A stretch of 64,000 nucleotides of DNA from JANQEU01 sp965228045. GTDB lineage: Bacteria; Bacteroidota; Bacteroidia; Cytophagales; Cyclobacteriaceae. The stretch covers positions 992,001 through 1,056,000 of the forward strand of contig OZ245789.1 in assembly GCA_965228045.1 (NCBI GenBank). Direction: 5' to 3'. Of the stretch, positions 40,349-49,842 are shown piece by piece (within the stretch, counting starts at the first letter, position 1; the number at the start of each line of letters is the position of its first letter). Below the pieces are notes generated by a model. The model did not search any database. It had not been told where the DNA came from and saw only the letters and a program-made list of their open reading frames with translations. Made by a program: the position numbers and the translations under genes.

Positions 40349-42073
40349 TTAGGTATTTGCTTCCTCCATTAGTTTTCTCTGATCTTTTTCCTTCTCTCCA
40401 GTGATGGCTTCTGAAACATTTATCGCATGATCACCGATTTTTTCACATAGATGAAAAATATCCTTATACAGACCATCACGCTTCGCATCATATTTGTCTT
40501 TTTCTATATCCTTGATCTGTTGTTTTCTTAGTTTATCTCTAATTTGGTTGATCTCCTCCTCCTTCTCAAAGGCAGCATCCAGTGAAACATGGTCAGGTCG
40601 CGAATTCAGGTTAACCATCATAATAGCCAAAGCGTCATCAACCAAATTCAGCATAATTGAGACGTTATTTGTTTGCTTCGATGAAAAGTTTACATTGCTT
40701 TTAATTCTTCGATCAATGTCTTTTGACATTTGATAGAATATATCACCGATTCTCTCAAGGTCATTTATAATGCTGAACAGACCAGTAACTTTGCGTGTAG
40801 TTTCAGGACTTAGTGTGCCATCTACGGAGACATTTAGCAAATACTTTGAGATTTCCTCTTCCAGGCGATCTGTCATTATTTCGTAGTTTCGGATCTTCTC
40901 CAGATGTTTCTTCTGTTTCTTTAGTTTATCACTATTCAGGAGCTTTCTGAATGAGTCACTCATCTTTTGGGTCATTGCTCCAAACCTGATTGTTTCCTTT
41001 CTGGCTTCCTCCACGGAAAGTTCGGCTGTATTCATTAAAGTCGTACTTATGTATTCCAGTCGGAATTCCTCATCGCCTTTAGACTTAATGAGTTTTGTGA
41101 CCAATCTTGCGATTCTATTTGAAAAACCAACGAGCAGGAAAGTATTGGTTACATTGAAGGCCGAGTGAAATATGGAAAGCCCAAGCGGGATCGATGCTGC
41201 GGCAATAAATGGTGACGTCATCCCTGAACTCTCCATGTATGAAGCTATCCAGGAAAGCACCGGATTAATCAAAAGTATTATCCAGATAACACCGAATACA
41301 TTGAAAATAAAGTGGGCAAAAGCCGCTCTTTTTGCATGCACATTAGCCACCAAAGCCGCAAGGTTTGCAGTAATGGTCGTCCCGATATTCTCACCCAGAA
41401 CCATAGCCGCCGCTAATTCAAACGGTATCCAGCCATTATTTGCCATAACCAATGTGAGAGCCATTGCGGCGCTTGAAGATTGTACAATAATGGTGATTAT
41501 AGTGCCGATAGCAACGAAGATGATGGTAGATATAATACCCAGATCTGTATAATGAGATAGGAACTCCAGAATCTGCGGATTAGCTTCAAGGTCAGGAACA
41601 GAATCCTTCAAATATTGCAAACCCATGAATAATAGAGCAAATCCAACCAGTACCTCACCCCAAAATTTAGTTTTCTCTTTATTGAAAAACATCAAAGGAA
41701 ATCCAATTGCAATGATGGGGAGTGCATATGCAGATATTTTAATCTTAAAGCCAACTATTGAAATTAACCATGCAGTTATGGTTGTGCCAATATTAGCACC
41801 CATAATTACACCAATTGATTCTACCAGTGATAATAGTCCAGCATTTACAAAACTTACAACCAGGACCGTAGTGGCAGAAGAAGACTGTACCAAACCGGTG
41901 ATAAGAAAACCAGTGAATACTCCTTTAAACCTGTTGGAGGTCATACTGCTAAGGATATCCCGCATTTTTGATCCGGCAACTTTTTGAATGCCTTCACTCA
42001 TTACTTTCATCCCAAATATGAAGAAGCCCAAGGCTCCCAGAAGGTTAAGAATTTCTGCTAATCCAAATTGCAT
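40349..42073 (-). CDS. Na/Pi cotransporter family protein with PhoU-like domain
   Basis: The protein has 574 residues from the ATG at 42073. The N-terminal ~330 residues contain two inverted Na/Pi repeats, each with the QSSSAT signature (GLVQSSSATTVLVV and VQSSSAAMALTLVM) and a GxNIGTT motif (ANIGTTITAWL and ENIGTTITANL). The C-terminal ~220 residues are helical and PhoU-like (RLEEEISKYLLNV, INDLERIGDIFYQM, LCEKIGDHAINVSE). It is expected to take up or export phosphate with sodium and may be controlled through the PhoU part. The divergent neighbour is a porin of the OprO/OprP type, which suggests a phosphate locus. Confidence 0.93.
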   Translation of the reverse strand: MQFGLAEILNLLGALGFFIFGMKVMSEGIQKVAGSKMRDILSSMTSNRFKGVFTGFLITGLVQSSSATTVLVVSFVNAGLLSLVESIGVIMGANIGTTITAWLISIVGFKIKISAYALPIIAIGFPLMFFNKEKTKFWGEVLVGFALLFMGLQYLKDSVPDLEANPQILEFLSHYTDLGIISTIIFVAIGTIITIIVQSSSAAMALTLVMANNGWIPFELAAAMVLGENIGTTITANLAALVANVHAKRAAFAHFIFNVFGVIWIILLINPVLSWIASYMESSGMTSPFIAAASIPLGLSIFHSAFNVTNTFLLVGFSNRIARLVTKLIKSKGDEEFRLEYISTTLMNTAELSVEEARKETIRFGAMTQKMSDSFRKLLNSDKLKKQKKHLEKIRNYEIMTDRLEEEISKYLLNVSVDGTLSPETTRKVTGLFSIINDLERIGDIFYQMSKDIDRRIKSNVNFSSKQTNNVSIMLNLVDDALAIMMVNLNSRPDHVSLDAAFEKEEEINQIRDKLRKQQIKDIEKDKYDAKRDGLYKDIFHLCEKIGDHAINVSEAITGEKEKDQRKLMEEANT

Positions 42074-42094
42074 CAAGGTGGTGGTTTGTTAGCG

Positions 42095-42126
42095 CAAAAC
42101 TAAACTTTGATATCGGTAGATCGAAA
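42095..42126 (-). promoter_or_regulatory. Predicted promoter of the Na/Pi transporter gene
   Basis: On the minus strand TTTC (42126-42123), 20 bases, TAGTTTTG (42102-42095); the -7 box is a perfect match. The leader is about 15-20 bases. I did not find a recognisable Pho box. Confidence 0.55.
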
Positions 42127-42287
42127 CACTGAAAAAGGGCATGAAGGCATCATATGTTTGGAAAAACATAATACTACTTTCGATATCGACCTATGACCAT
42201 TTTATAGTGGAATCATTTAACATGTGGATAAAGAGCTTAAATAATTTTTAATGTTTTATTAATAATTTCTTAATATTCGATTTCAAA

Positions 42288-43472
42288 ATGGGGTATCTGA
42301 ATCGGGTCTTTCTTTATAATGTGGTAGTCACCTTGATTGTAAATTCTTACTCTTTGGCGATTTCTGCCCAAAGTCCCACCTACGGTAAATTTGGTGACGG
42401 CGTTAATTTTTATGCACCTGATTCATCATTTTCGATGAAGACCAGATTTCGTTTTCAGACTTTGTATATCGGGGAGTATGACACAAAGACAAATGATTTT
42501 GATGATAGGTTCTTGACACGAAGATTCAGGTTGAAATTCGATGGATTTGCCATATCAAATGATTTGGTATATAAAGTTGAGCTTGCACTATCCAACAGGG
42601 ACCAGAGAAGTGGGCATAATCCGGAATTCGGGGAAACGGCAAACATCATATTGGATGCGGCTTTGAAATGGAACTTTGCAAATAATTGGTCTTTGTGGTT
42701 TGGTCAAACAAAGTTGCCAGGGAACAGAGAGCGTGTAATATCTTCTCAAAACCTGCAATTTGTGGATAGAAGTCTGGTGAATTCACGATATAATTTAGAT
42801 CGGGATCTCGGTATACAATTGCACCGTAAAAGTAGAGTTGGGAATGGTATCATCAAGCAGGCTTTTTCAATTTCCATGGGGGAGGGTCGAAATGTCATCA
42901 CAAGAAATCCCGGAGGAGGTCATCAAATTACCGGCCGGATAGAGTTCTTACCGCTAGGCGAGTTTACTTCAAAGGGTGATTATTCCTCATCTGATCTGAA
43001 AAGAGAGGCAAGCCCTAAACTGTCAATTGGTGTAACTGGAGATTTAAATCGGAATGCAGTAAGACAAAGAGGCAATCTTGGGTCTTTCAACATCGATGCC
43101 AGTGGTGAATACATCACCACGGATATTAGGACTTTTATTTCCGATTTGATGTTTAAGTACAAGGGATATTCTCTTATGAGTGAATATGTCTTTCGCAATG
43201 TAGATGACAATTTAAGTTTATTTGGTGTTGGAGAAGGATTTGTAGTCCAAGGAGGCTACCTATTCCCCAGGGACTGGGAGATAGCAATGAGGTATACGAA
43301 TATAAATGGGTTTGCTAATTCGTTATTCCTGGATGTGGAAGAGTATACCGTTGGATTTTCCAGATATATAAAAGGGCATAATCTAAAAGCACAAACGGAT
43401 TTATCACTGCAACAATCTCCGGGAACGTCCGATATTTTGATTTATAGAATTCAATTTGAAATTGCCATCTAG
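42288..43472 (+). CDS. OprO/OprP-type outer membrane porin
   Basis: This outer-membrane protein (394 residues) has a signal peptide (VVVTLIVNSYSLAISAQS) followed by a beta-barrel pattern of alternating residues, many Arg and aromatic girdle residues, and a last strand ending in an aromatic-rich IYRIQFEIAI. Segments such as TRRFRLKFDGFAISNDLVYKVEL and SLWFGQTKLPGNRERVISSQ are typical of the phosphate-selective porin O/P family. It probably admits anions, perhaps phosphate given the divergent Na/Pi gene; specificity is inference. It ends one base before the convergent M20 peptidase gene. Confidence 0.85.
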   Translation: MGYLNRVFLYNVVVTLIVNSYSLAISAQSPTYGKFGDGVNFYAPDSSFSMKTRFRFQTLYIGEYDTKTNDFDDRFLTRRFRLKFDGFAISNDLVYKVELALSNRDQRSGHNPEFGETANIILDAALKWNFANNWSLWFGQTKLPGNRERVISSQNLQFVDRSLVNSRYNLDRDLGIQLHRKSRVGNGIIKQAFSISMGEGRNVITRNPGGGHQITGRIEFLPLGEFTSKGDYSSSDLKREASPKLSIGVTGDLNRNAVRQRGNLGSFNIDASGEYITTDIRTFISDLMFKYKGYSLMSEYVFRNVDDNLSLFGVGEGFVVQGGYLFPRDWEIAMRYTNINGFANSLFLDVEEYTVGFSRYIKGHNLKAQTDLSLQQSPGTSDILIYRIQFEIAI

Positions 43473-43473
43473 T

Positions 43474-44661
43474 CTAGCTATTCAATTCGGAAATAGCCAA
43501 CCATGCCATCAGACCCATTCCGGTTTTTAACGCATCTTCATCGATGTCAAACGTTGGTGTGTGTACACTACTGTTGATTCCTTTTGATTCATTCCCTGTT
43601 CCAAGTCGGTAGAAGCATGCGTCTACCTCATGTGAGTAAAAGGCAAAATCCTCCGCTGCCATCCAGAGATCCAGCTCCACAACATTTTCTTGTCCCATAT
43701 ATTTTTTAGCTGCATCTATGTTTCGACTTGTATATTGAGGTTCGTTAGATAGGAACGGATATCCTTTTTTTATGTCTACGATGCATTCACCACCCAATGA
43801 TCTGGCGATGCCTTCGCAGATGGTAGTTATCTTTTGATGAGCTTCTGATCGCCATTTCTCATCCAAAGTTCTGAAAGTACCTTCGAGCTTTACTTCATCG
43901 GGAATGACATTTGTGGCTCCCAGACCTTCGATCTTCCCAAATGATAAGACGCTTGGTATCTTGGGACTGGCATGCCTGCTGATCACCTGCTGAAGTGTCG
44001 TTAGTATTTGTGCGGAGATCATGATGGGGTCTATGTTGTTATCTGGCATTGCCGCATGGCCACCTTTTCCCTTTATCGTGAGGTAAATTTCATCTGCACT
44101 TGCCATGTATTGACCGGAACGAAACCCAACTTTTCCAACAGGAATGAATGGCATTACATGCTGTCCAAGAATTGTCGATGGCTTTGGGTTTTTCAGAACA
44201 CCCTCTTTAATCATTATGGATGCACCACCCGGAAGTTTTTCCTCACCTGGTTGAAAGATTATCCTGATACTCCCATTAATGTGATCTCTTAATTGATCCA
44301 GAATATTTACTGCACCGAGCATCGATGAGGTATGGACGTCGTGTCCGCAGGCATGCATTACTCCGTTATTTTTGGATTTGTAAGAAACGTCATTAGCTTC
44401 ATATATGGGCAAAGCATCTATGTCCGCTCTCAGTGCTATGTTCTTACCTGGTCTATTTCCTATTATGTCGATAACCACTCCTGTAGTAGCCATTCTACGC
44501 ACATTGCCCTCTATTCCCTTTAACTGCTGCTCTATGAATTTGGCTGTATCATGCTCCTGAAAGGACAGTTCCGGATTTTGATGAAGGTGATGTCTGATGC
44601 TCCGAATCTTCGGAAAAAATTGTTCAGAGAGTGACTTTACTTTTTGAATGAGATCATTCAT
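43474..44661 (-). CDS. M20 family metallopeptidase / amidohydrolase
   Basis: The protein has 395 residues and belongs to the M20D amidohydrolases (hippurate, IAA-amino-acid or N-acetyl-diaminopimelate hydrolases). Metal ligands are C105 and H107 in MHACGHDVH, the Glu pair in FQPGEEKLPGG, a His in ILGQHVMPF, and the late His in SSVHTPTFDID. The dimerisation lid domain starts near 185 (GHAAMPDNNIDPI). The substrate is unknown. It overlaps the SPOR lipoprotein gene by 8 bases, placing it third in the secA unit. Confidence 0.92.
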   Translation of the reverse strand: MNDLIQKVKSLSEQFFPKIRSIRHHLHQNPELSFQEHDTAKFIEQQLKGIEGNVRRMATTGVVIDIIGNRPGKNIALRADIDALPIYEANDVSYKSKNNGVMHACGHDVHTSSMLGAVNILDQLRDHINGSIRIIFQPGEEKLPGGASIMIKEGVLKNPKPSTILGQHVMPFIPVGKVGFRSGQYMASADEIYLTIKGKGGHAAMPDNNIDPIMISAQILTTLQQVISRHASPKIPSVLSFGKIEGLGATNVIPDEVKLEGTFRTLDEKWRSEAHQKITTICEGIARSLGGECIVDIKKGYPFLSNEPQYTSRNIDAAKKYMGQENVVELDLWMAAEDFAFYSHEVDACFYRLGTGNESKGINSSVHTPTFDIDEDALKTGMGLMAWLAISELNS

Positions 44662-45154
44662 CAGTCTTGGGCAGGTCCAGTTTTTCAGGCAGGAGCATAG
44701 CTTTTGTGTACACCTTTTTCATCTCGTCATAAACTTTTGCAGCCACCAGCTTATCGAAAAAGTAGCCAACTTTTACTCTGTAAGTAGGTTGATAATAATA
44801 CATCGATGATTCATAACCGGGGAACAGCTCACGGGCGGAATTCAGCATAGATTGTGCTTGCTGCCGACTGTTGCCAACGTAAATCTGAATCCTGAACCCA
44901 TCCCATTTCTTCTCCTGATTAGCTGCGATCATAATTCTATTGACACTATCCATCTCCGTTTTAATGTGTCCGGAGATCACTACGTTTTCCTCCTGCACGG
45001 TAACTTCTGATGCTATTGAATCCGAAGGCTCTGCTTCGACCTGCTCCCGATGAATACTCAGGTCTTCATAATAGGAATCCGAAGCCTGTTGTACTGCAGT
45101 CGGAGCTTTGCAGGCAATAAGCAGAATAAGTATTATGAGTCTATAATCACGCAT
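44654..45154 (-). CDS. SPOR-domain lipoprotein
   Basis: The protein has 166 residues with a lipoprotein signal (LIILILLIACKA, acylated Cys15), a Glu/Ser-rich linker, and a C-terminal SPOR domain of about 80 residues: GFRIQIYVGNSRQQAQSMLN with FPGYESSMYYYQPTYRVKVG and YFFDKLVAAKVYDEMKKVY. SPOR domains bind denuded peptidoglycan glycan strands, often at the division site. The gene starts inside the end of secA (22-base overlap) and overlaps the M20 gene by 8, so all three are translated together. Confidence 0.88.
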   Translation of the reverse strand: MRDYRLIILILLIACKAPTAVQQASDSYYEDLSIHREQVEAEPSDSIASEVTVQEENVVISGHIKTEMDSVNRIMIAANQEKKWDGFRIQIYVGNSRQQAQSMLNSARELFPGYESSMYYYQPTYRVKVGYFFDKLVAAKVYDEMKKVYTKAMLLPEKLDLPKTDE

Positions 45155-48100
45155 TTGTTGTCTTTGATGTCTGCTTCCACCACTTTGTATTTGACGTCCT
45201 TCTTGACGGTACCGTCGTTGTATTGAACAGAAATTCTTTGGTTCCTGCTGGCAATTTTCTGTGATTTAACCGGAGCTGCCTTTTGCGCTGGTGGCCGGTT
45301 ACCATTTCCTTCGCCACCTCCATATGCCAGTGCTGACCTGCTTTCTTCCTTGCTCTCTTTATAATTCTGACTGGTTCTACCTCGCTGAGCTTCTCTTACC
45401 TCGTCCGGTTGCTGAATAGGAATGCTGGCTTTCATCAGAAAGGAGATTGTTTCTTCATTCACTCTCCCTATGAAACGCTTGAACATTTCGAAGCCTTCAA
45501 ACTTATAGATCAGTAACGGATCTTTTTGCTCATATACTGCATTTTGTACCGATTGCTTCAGGTCGTCCATCTCGCGCAGATGTTCTTTCCATGCTTGATC
45601 GATAATAGCAAGCGTGAGCATTTTCTCCATTGAGTCAATCACTTCCTTACCTTCAGTGTCTACGGCCTCATTCAGATTAACGCTTACTCCAATTTGTTTT
45701 TTGCCATCGGTAAATGGAACCAACACATTTTCTACCGTAGCCCCTCTCGACTGTTGTAACTGCTTTAGAATCGGGAATGCCTTTTCGGCAATTCCTTTGT
45801 TCTTATTCTGATAAGAGGAATAGGCTTCATCATAGAGTTTTTCAGAGAGTTCATCGGTAGAAATCTTTTGAAGTTCCTCCTCAGTGATCTGAAAATCAAT
45901 TCCAAGGACGCTAATTATGTTGAGCTTCAGACTATCCAGAGAATTTTCAACTTTAGCGTTTAGCGCAATGTCCTCGCACGTATCATACAGCATATTCATA
46001 ATGTCAAGCTGTAATCTTTCCCCGAAGAGGGCGTTTTTTCTCCTTTTATAAATCACTTCACGTTGTGAGTTCATGACGTCGTCATACTCAAGAAGTCTCT
46101 TTCTTACCGCGAAATTGTTTTCCTCAACCTTTCTCTGGGCTCGCTCAATTGATTTGGTGATCATACTATGCTGGATCACCTCTCCTTCCTTCAGACCTAG
46201 GCGGTCCATAATTTTCGCCATCCTGTCTGACCTGAAGAGCCTCATCAGGTTATCCTCCAATGACACAAAGAATTGTGAGGATCCTACATCTCCCTGTCTA
46301 CCGGATCTACCTCTAAGCTGTCGGTCAACCCTTCGGGACTCGTGTCTTTCCGTTCCTACGATGGCAAGACCTCCTGCTTCTCTGGACTCCGGCGTCAGCT
46401 TAATATCTGTTCCTCTACCTGCCATGTTCGTGGCAATGGTTACAGTCTTCGGTTTACCAGCCTCCGCCACTACATCCGCTTCTCTGGCGTGTTGTTTGGC
46501 ATTAAGTACCTGGTGTTTGATGTTTCTGAGTTTGAGCATTCTACTCAGGAGTTCAGAAATTTCCACCGAAGTCGTACCCACAAGCACTGGCCTGTTTTGT
46601 TCGGTGAACTCCACAATCTCATCAACCACGGCGTTGAATTTCTCACGCATGGTCTTATAGACCTTGTCTTCCATATCCTTCCGGACAATGGGCTTGTTGG
46701 TAGGGACCACGGTAACGTCCAGTTTGTAGATATCCCAAAACTCTCCGGCCTCAGTCTCCGCGGTACCAGTCATACCGGCGAGCTTATGATACATTCGGAA
46801 GTAGTTTTGCAAAGTAATGGTAGCATAAGTCTGGGTCGCGTCCTCCACTTTCACGTTTTCTTTGGCTTCGATGGCCTGGTGTAAACCATCAGAATACCTT
46901 CTTCCCTCCATGACCCGACCGGTCTGCTCATCAACTATTTTTACCTTATCATCCACCAAAATGTATTCCGTATCCTTTTCATAGAGGCAATATGCCCTCA
47001 GAAGCTGGTTGACGGTATGAATCCTTTTTGATTTTGTATTATAGTCCTTGATCAATTCATCCTTTGACTGTAGTTTATCACTTTCAGAAAGCGACTCATC
47101 AGCCTCCAGTCGGTTGATCTCCTCAGCAATGTCGGGAAGAATGAAGAAATTCGGGTCTTCTCCGTCACTTGTAATGAGATCGATTCCTTTCTCCGTCAGA
47201 TCAATGGAATTCTGCTTTTCATCAATGGTGAAATAAAGCGGTTCATCTGCTTCGGGCATCATTTTCTGATTATCCTGTAAGTAGAAGTTCTCTGTTTTCT
47301 GAAGGACCTGTCGGATTCCCGTTTCACTCAGGAATTTAATAAGTGGTTTGTTTTTGGGTAAACCTCGGTGTGCCCTGAACAGAGGAAGACCTCCTTCTTT
47401 TTCATTGTTTTCTTTAAGAAGCTTTTTTGACTGAATCAGGTATTCGCTTACGAGTTTTCTCTGAGCGTCTACCAATTTTTGAATCCGGGGTTTCAACTCA
47501 TAGAATTCGTGTTCATCCCCTTTTGGAATTGGACCTGAGATGATCAATGGTGTCCTGGCATCGTCCACAAGAACAGAATCCACCTCATCTACCATCGCAA
47601 AATGATGTTTACCCTGAACGAGCTCATCCACAGAGCGGGACATATTGTCCCTCAGGTAATCGAATCCAAACTCGTTATTCGTACCGTAAATGATGTCAGA
47701 GGCATAGGCCTGCTTTCTTCCGGGAGAGTTTGGTTGATGTTTATCGATACAATCAACTGTCAAACCGTGGAACTGAAAAATCGGGGCATTCCACTCACTG
47801 TCCCTTCTGGCCAGGTAATCGTTGACTGTCACAATGTGGACGCCCCGACCGGCAAGCGCATTGAGATATGCAGGGAGGGTGGCAACTAAAGTTTTACCTT
47901 CTCCGGTAGCCATTTCAGCGATCTTTCCCTGATGCAGCACCACGCCACCCATTAACTGGACATCATAGTGTACCATGTTCCACTCAACCTCATTTCCGGC
48001 GGCCATCCATTTATTATGCCATATTGCGGTCTCGCCTTTTAGCTCCACATTAGATTGATCTGCAGCAATTTGTTTGTCCTGAAGAGTGGCTTTTACTTCG

Positions 48101-48495
48101 AGTTTATGGTTTTCTGCAAAACGTCTGGCTGTTTCCTTCACGACTGCAAATCCTTTTGGTAGTAATTCCAGAAGAATCACCTCAAGCTCTTCATCACGAT
48201 TTTCTTCCAGTTTATCAATTTCTTTGAAAATGGAGTCCTTTTCATTAATGTCAAGAGAAGGATCATCCGCTATTCGCTTGTGCAGTGTTTCCAGTTGCTC
48301 ATCAATGCTCTTTAAGCGTTCATTGATTGTTTCTTTTAGTATCCGGGTCTGATCACGGAGGTCGTCGTCGGATATATTTTTGAGGTTTTCGTATTCCTTA
48401 TTTGTGTCTTTGACAAGCGGCAGAAGTTCCTTCAGGTCTCTCTCTGACTTAGTTCCGAAAACTTTCGCTATTCCTTTCGTTATTGAATCTAACAT
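45133..48495 (-). CDS. secA: Preprotein translocase ATPase SecA
   Basis: The motor of the Sec pathway is 1120 residues here, about 220 longer than the E. coli protein. Walker A lies in MATGEGKTLVATLPAYL (near 197-213), the DEAD-type box in VDEVDSVLVDDAR near 300, and helicase motifs TNMAGRGTDIKL and QLRGRSGRQGD near 720-770. Extra sequence includes a region between about 325 and 450 typical of Bacteroidota SecA. The C-terminus ends KYKVVEADIKDNKCVIIDS with no CxCxSGxxxxxCH zinc motif, so SecB-type binding via zinc is absent. It overlaps the SPOR lipoprotein gene by 22 bases. Confidence 0.97.
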   Translation of the reverse strand: MLDSITKGIAKVFGTKSERDLKELLPLVKDTNKEYENLKNISDDDLRDQTRILKETINERLKSIDEQLETLHKRIADDPSLDINEKDSIFKEIDKLEENRDEELEVILLELLPKGFAVVKETARRFAENHKLEVKATLQDKQIAADQSNVELKGETAIWHNKWMAAGNEVEWNMVHYDVQLMGGVVLHQGKIAEMATGEGKTLVATLPAYLNALAGRGVHIVTVNDYLARRDSEWNAPIFQFHGLTVDCIDKHQPNSPGRKQAYASDIIYGTNNEFGFDYLRDNMSRSVDELVQGKHHFAMVDEVDSVLVDDARTPLIISGPIPKGDEHEFYELKPRIQKLVDAQRKLVSEYLIQSKKLLKENNEKEGGLPLFRAHRGLPKNKPLIKFLSETGIRQVLQKTENFYLQDNQKMMPEADEPLYFTIDEKQNSIDLTEKGIDLITSDGEDPNFFILPDIAEEINRLEADESLSESDKLQSKDELIKDYNTKSKRIHTVNQLLRAYCLYEKDTEYILVDDKVKIVDEQTGRVMEGRRYSDGLHQAIEAKENVKVEDATQTYATITLQNYFRMYHKLAGMTGTAETEAGEFWDIYKLDVTVVPTNKPIVRKDMEDKVYKTMREKFNAVVDEIVEFTEQNRPVLVGTTSVEISELLSRMLKLRNIKHQVLNAKQHAREADVVAEAGKPKTVTIATNMAGRGTDIKLTPESREAGGLAIVGTERHESRRVDRQLRGRSGRQGDVGSSQFFVSLEDNLMRLFRSDRMAKIMDRLGLKEGEVIQHSMITKSIERAQRKVEENNFAVRKRLLEYDDVMNSQREVIYKRRKNALFGERLQLDIMNMLYDTCEDIALNAKVENSLDSLKLNIISVLGIDFQITEEELQKISTDELSEKLYDEAYSSYQNKNKGIAEKAFPILKQLQQSRGATVENVLVPFTDGKKQIGVSVNLNEAVDTEGKEVIDSMEKMLTLAIIDQAWKEHLREMDDLKQSVQNAVYEQKDPLLIYKFEGFEMFKRFIGRVNEETISFLMKASIPIQQPDEVREAQRGRTSQNYKESKEESRSALAYGGGEGNGNRPPAQKAAPVKSQKIASRNQRISVQYNDGTVKKDVKYKVVEADIKDNKCVIIDS

Positions 48496-48566
48496 TATGT
48501 CGCTGCTCTTTTAGAGGATCGTAAAGTTAAGGGGTTTTACCAAAGTCTTGGAGGACAATGAGGCTT

Positions 48567-49334
48567 CTATTTTACGGTATAACTTCCGTCAAAAACTCTT
48601 ACTGCCGGACCGGACAAGTAGACTTTCGAAAAAACACCATTTTTTTGTTTTTCAAAGCTCACAGAAAGTGTGCCACCCGGGGTTTCTATGTCAATTGGGC
48701 TGGAAAGACCTCGAAAAGATGCCGCAATGGCAGACGCCGTAACACCTGTACCGCATGAAAGGGTTTCGTTCTCAACACCCCGCTCGTAAGTTCTAACCAG
48801 CAATTTTTTTTCACTAATCTCCACGAAATTCACGTTGGTTCCTTTCGGGTATTGATCACTGTAACGAATCGATCGTCCGGATCCCACAACGTCAAATTCC
48901 TTCAGATTTTCAACAAAACGGATATGATGTGGTGAACCATTGTCAATAAAGCTGTACTCCTCAAAAATGCCTATGTCTTTTATGTCATGTAGTTGAAAAT
49001 GAATTTTTTCATTTTCGATGAAAGCGTGATGCAGGCCATCGGTGGTGATGAAGTTTGTTTCTTTGTCAATCATGCCCAGATGATTGGCGAAGTGTACTGC
49101 ACATCTACTTCCGTTCCCGCATAGGCTTTGAGATCCATCCGCATTGAAATAGATCATTTTGAAATCGTAAGCATCATCGTTTTCAATGAGCATCATGCCA
49201 TCAGCCCCTATTCCAAAACGTCTGTCGGTCATTCGTTGAATGAGAGATACATCCGGATTGAATTGTTTTTTCCGATTGTCTATCAGGATGAAGTCATTGC
49301 CTGTTCCCTGATATTTTGAGAATTGAATTGTCAT
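48567..49334 (-). CDS. dapF: Diaminopimelate epimerase
   Basis: The enzyme interconverts LL- and meso-diaminopimelate for lysine and peptidoglycan. I start it at the ATG at 49334 (255 residues, MTIQFSKYQGTGNDF); an in-frame ATG at 49352 lies in the terminator hairpin and adds MAFLFL. The catalytic pair is C72 (LCGNGSRC) and C194 (TLSCGTGV), with GIGADGMML and MIYFNADGSQ around. A rplS terminator ends about six bases before the ATG, so its own promoter is not obvious. It is 71 bases upstream of secA on the same strand. Confidence 0.95.
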   Translation of the reverse strand: MTIQFSKYQGTGNDFILIDNRKKQFNPDVSLIQRMTDRRFGIGADGMMLIENDDAYDFKMIYFNADGSQSLCGNGSRCAVHFANHLGMIDKETNFITTDGLHHAFIENEKIHFQLHDIKDIGIFEEYSFIDNGSPHHIRFVENLKEFDVVGSGRSIRYSDQYPKGTNVNFVEISEKKLLVRTYERGVENETLSCGTGVTASAIAASFRGLSSPIDIETPGGTLSVSFEKQKNGVFSKVYLSGPAVRVFDGSYTVK

Positions 49335-49339
49335 AAGAA

Positions 49340-49375
49340 ACAAAAAAGCCATTCTCTGATCCGGAGAATGGCTTT
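49340..49375 (-). terminator. Intrinsic terminator of rplS, abutting dapF
   Basis: On the minus strand AAAGCCATTCTC (49375-49364) pairs with GAGAATGGCTTT (49356-49345) over 12 bases around a seven-base loop and is followed by TTT. It lies between the rplS stop (49398) and the dapF ATG (49334). An ATG in the 3' arm (49352) is in frame with dapF. Confidence 0.85.
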
Positions 49376-49397
49376 AAATATCGTCATTTACGAGTGA

Positions 49398-49751
49398 TCA
49401 AAGTTTTTCTTTTACACGAGCTTGTTTACCCTTAAGTTTTCTCATGTAGAATATTCTCGCTCTTCTTACTTTTCCTCTTCTTACTACTTCCAGTTTGTCA
49501 ATGAAAGGGGACAGGATTGGGAAAATCCTCTCCACAGAAACCCCACTAGCTATTTTTCGGACAGTGAATGTTTCTCCGTTTGTACCTTTATTCTTTCTTT
49601 GAAGAACAGTTCCCTGGAATTGCTGGATTCTTTCCTTATTTCCTTCTTTGATTCTGTAGTGTACATTGACAGTATCACCGGGTCCAAAATCAGGGAAATT
49701 TGATCTTGTTTCCTTACTGCTCTCTTCAACGAATTTGATTAATTCACTCAT
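49398..49751 (-). CDS. rplS: 50S ribosomal protein L19
   Basis: The protein is 117 residues from the ATG at 49751 (MSELIKFVEESSKETRSNF), the standard L19 start and length; the frame is open from 49796 but a perfect -7 box lies at 49794-49801, so that part is untranslated. FGPGDTVNVHYRIKEGNKER, QGTVLQRKNKG, FTVRKIASGVSVERIFPILSP and GKVRRARIFYMRKLKGK are family hallmarks. It is last in the rpsP-rimM-trmD-rplS order found in most bacteria, and ends in a terminator. Confidence 0.97.
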   Translation of the reverse strand: MSELIKFVEESSKETRSNFPDFGPGDTVNVHYRIKEGNKERIQQFQGTVLQRKNKGTNGETFTVRKIASGVSVERIFPILSPFIDKLEVVRRGKVRRARIFYMRKLKGKQARVKEKL

Positions 49752-49793
49752 GTCTTTGCCTACGTAAAATTGTGTAGTTTCCGAAAAGGAGTG

Positions 49794-49801
49794 CAAATAT
49801 A
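49794..49801 (-). promoter_or_regulatory. Predicted -7 box of an internal rplS promoter
   Basis: TATATTTG on the minus strand matches TAnnTTTG perfectly, 43 bases before the rplS ATG. A -33 box at the right distance is not evident. Confidence 0.4.
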
Positions 49802-49842
49802 GAAGTTTCCTTTTTAATTCGCTACGGTGAAATCAAAAGAAT

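Noticed and set aside
46073..46660. 195-codon plus-strand frame within secA
   Set aside because: Antisense shadow; the secA frame is complete and conserved here.
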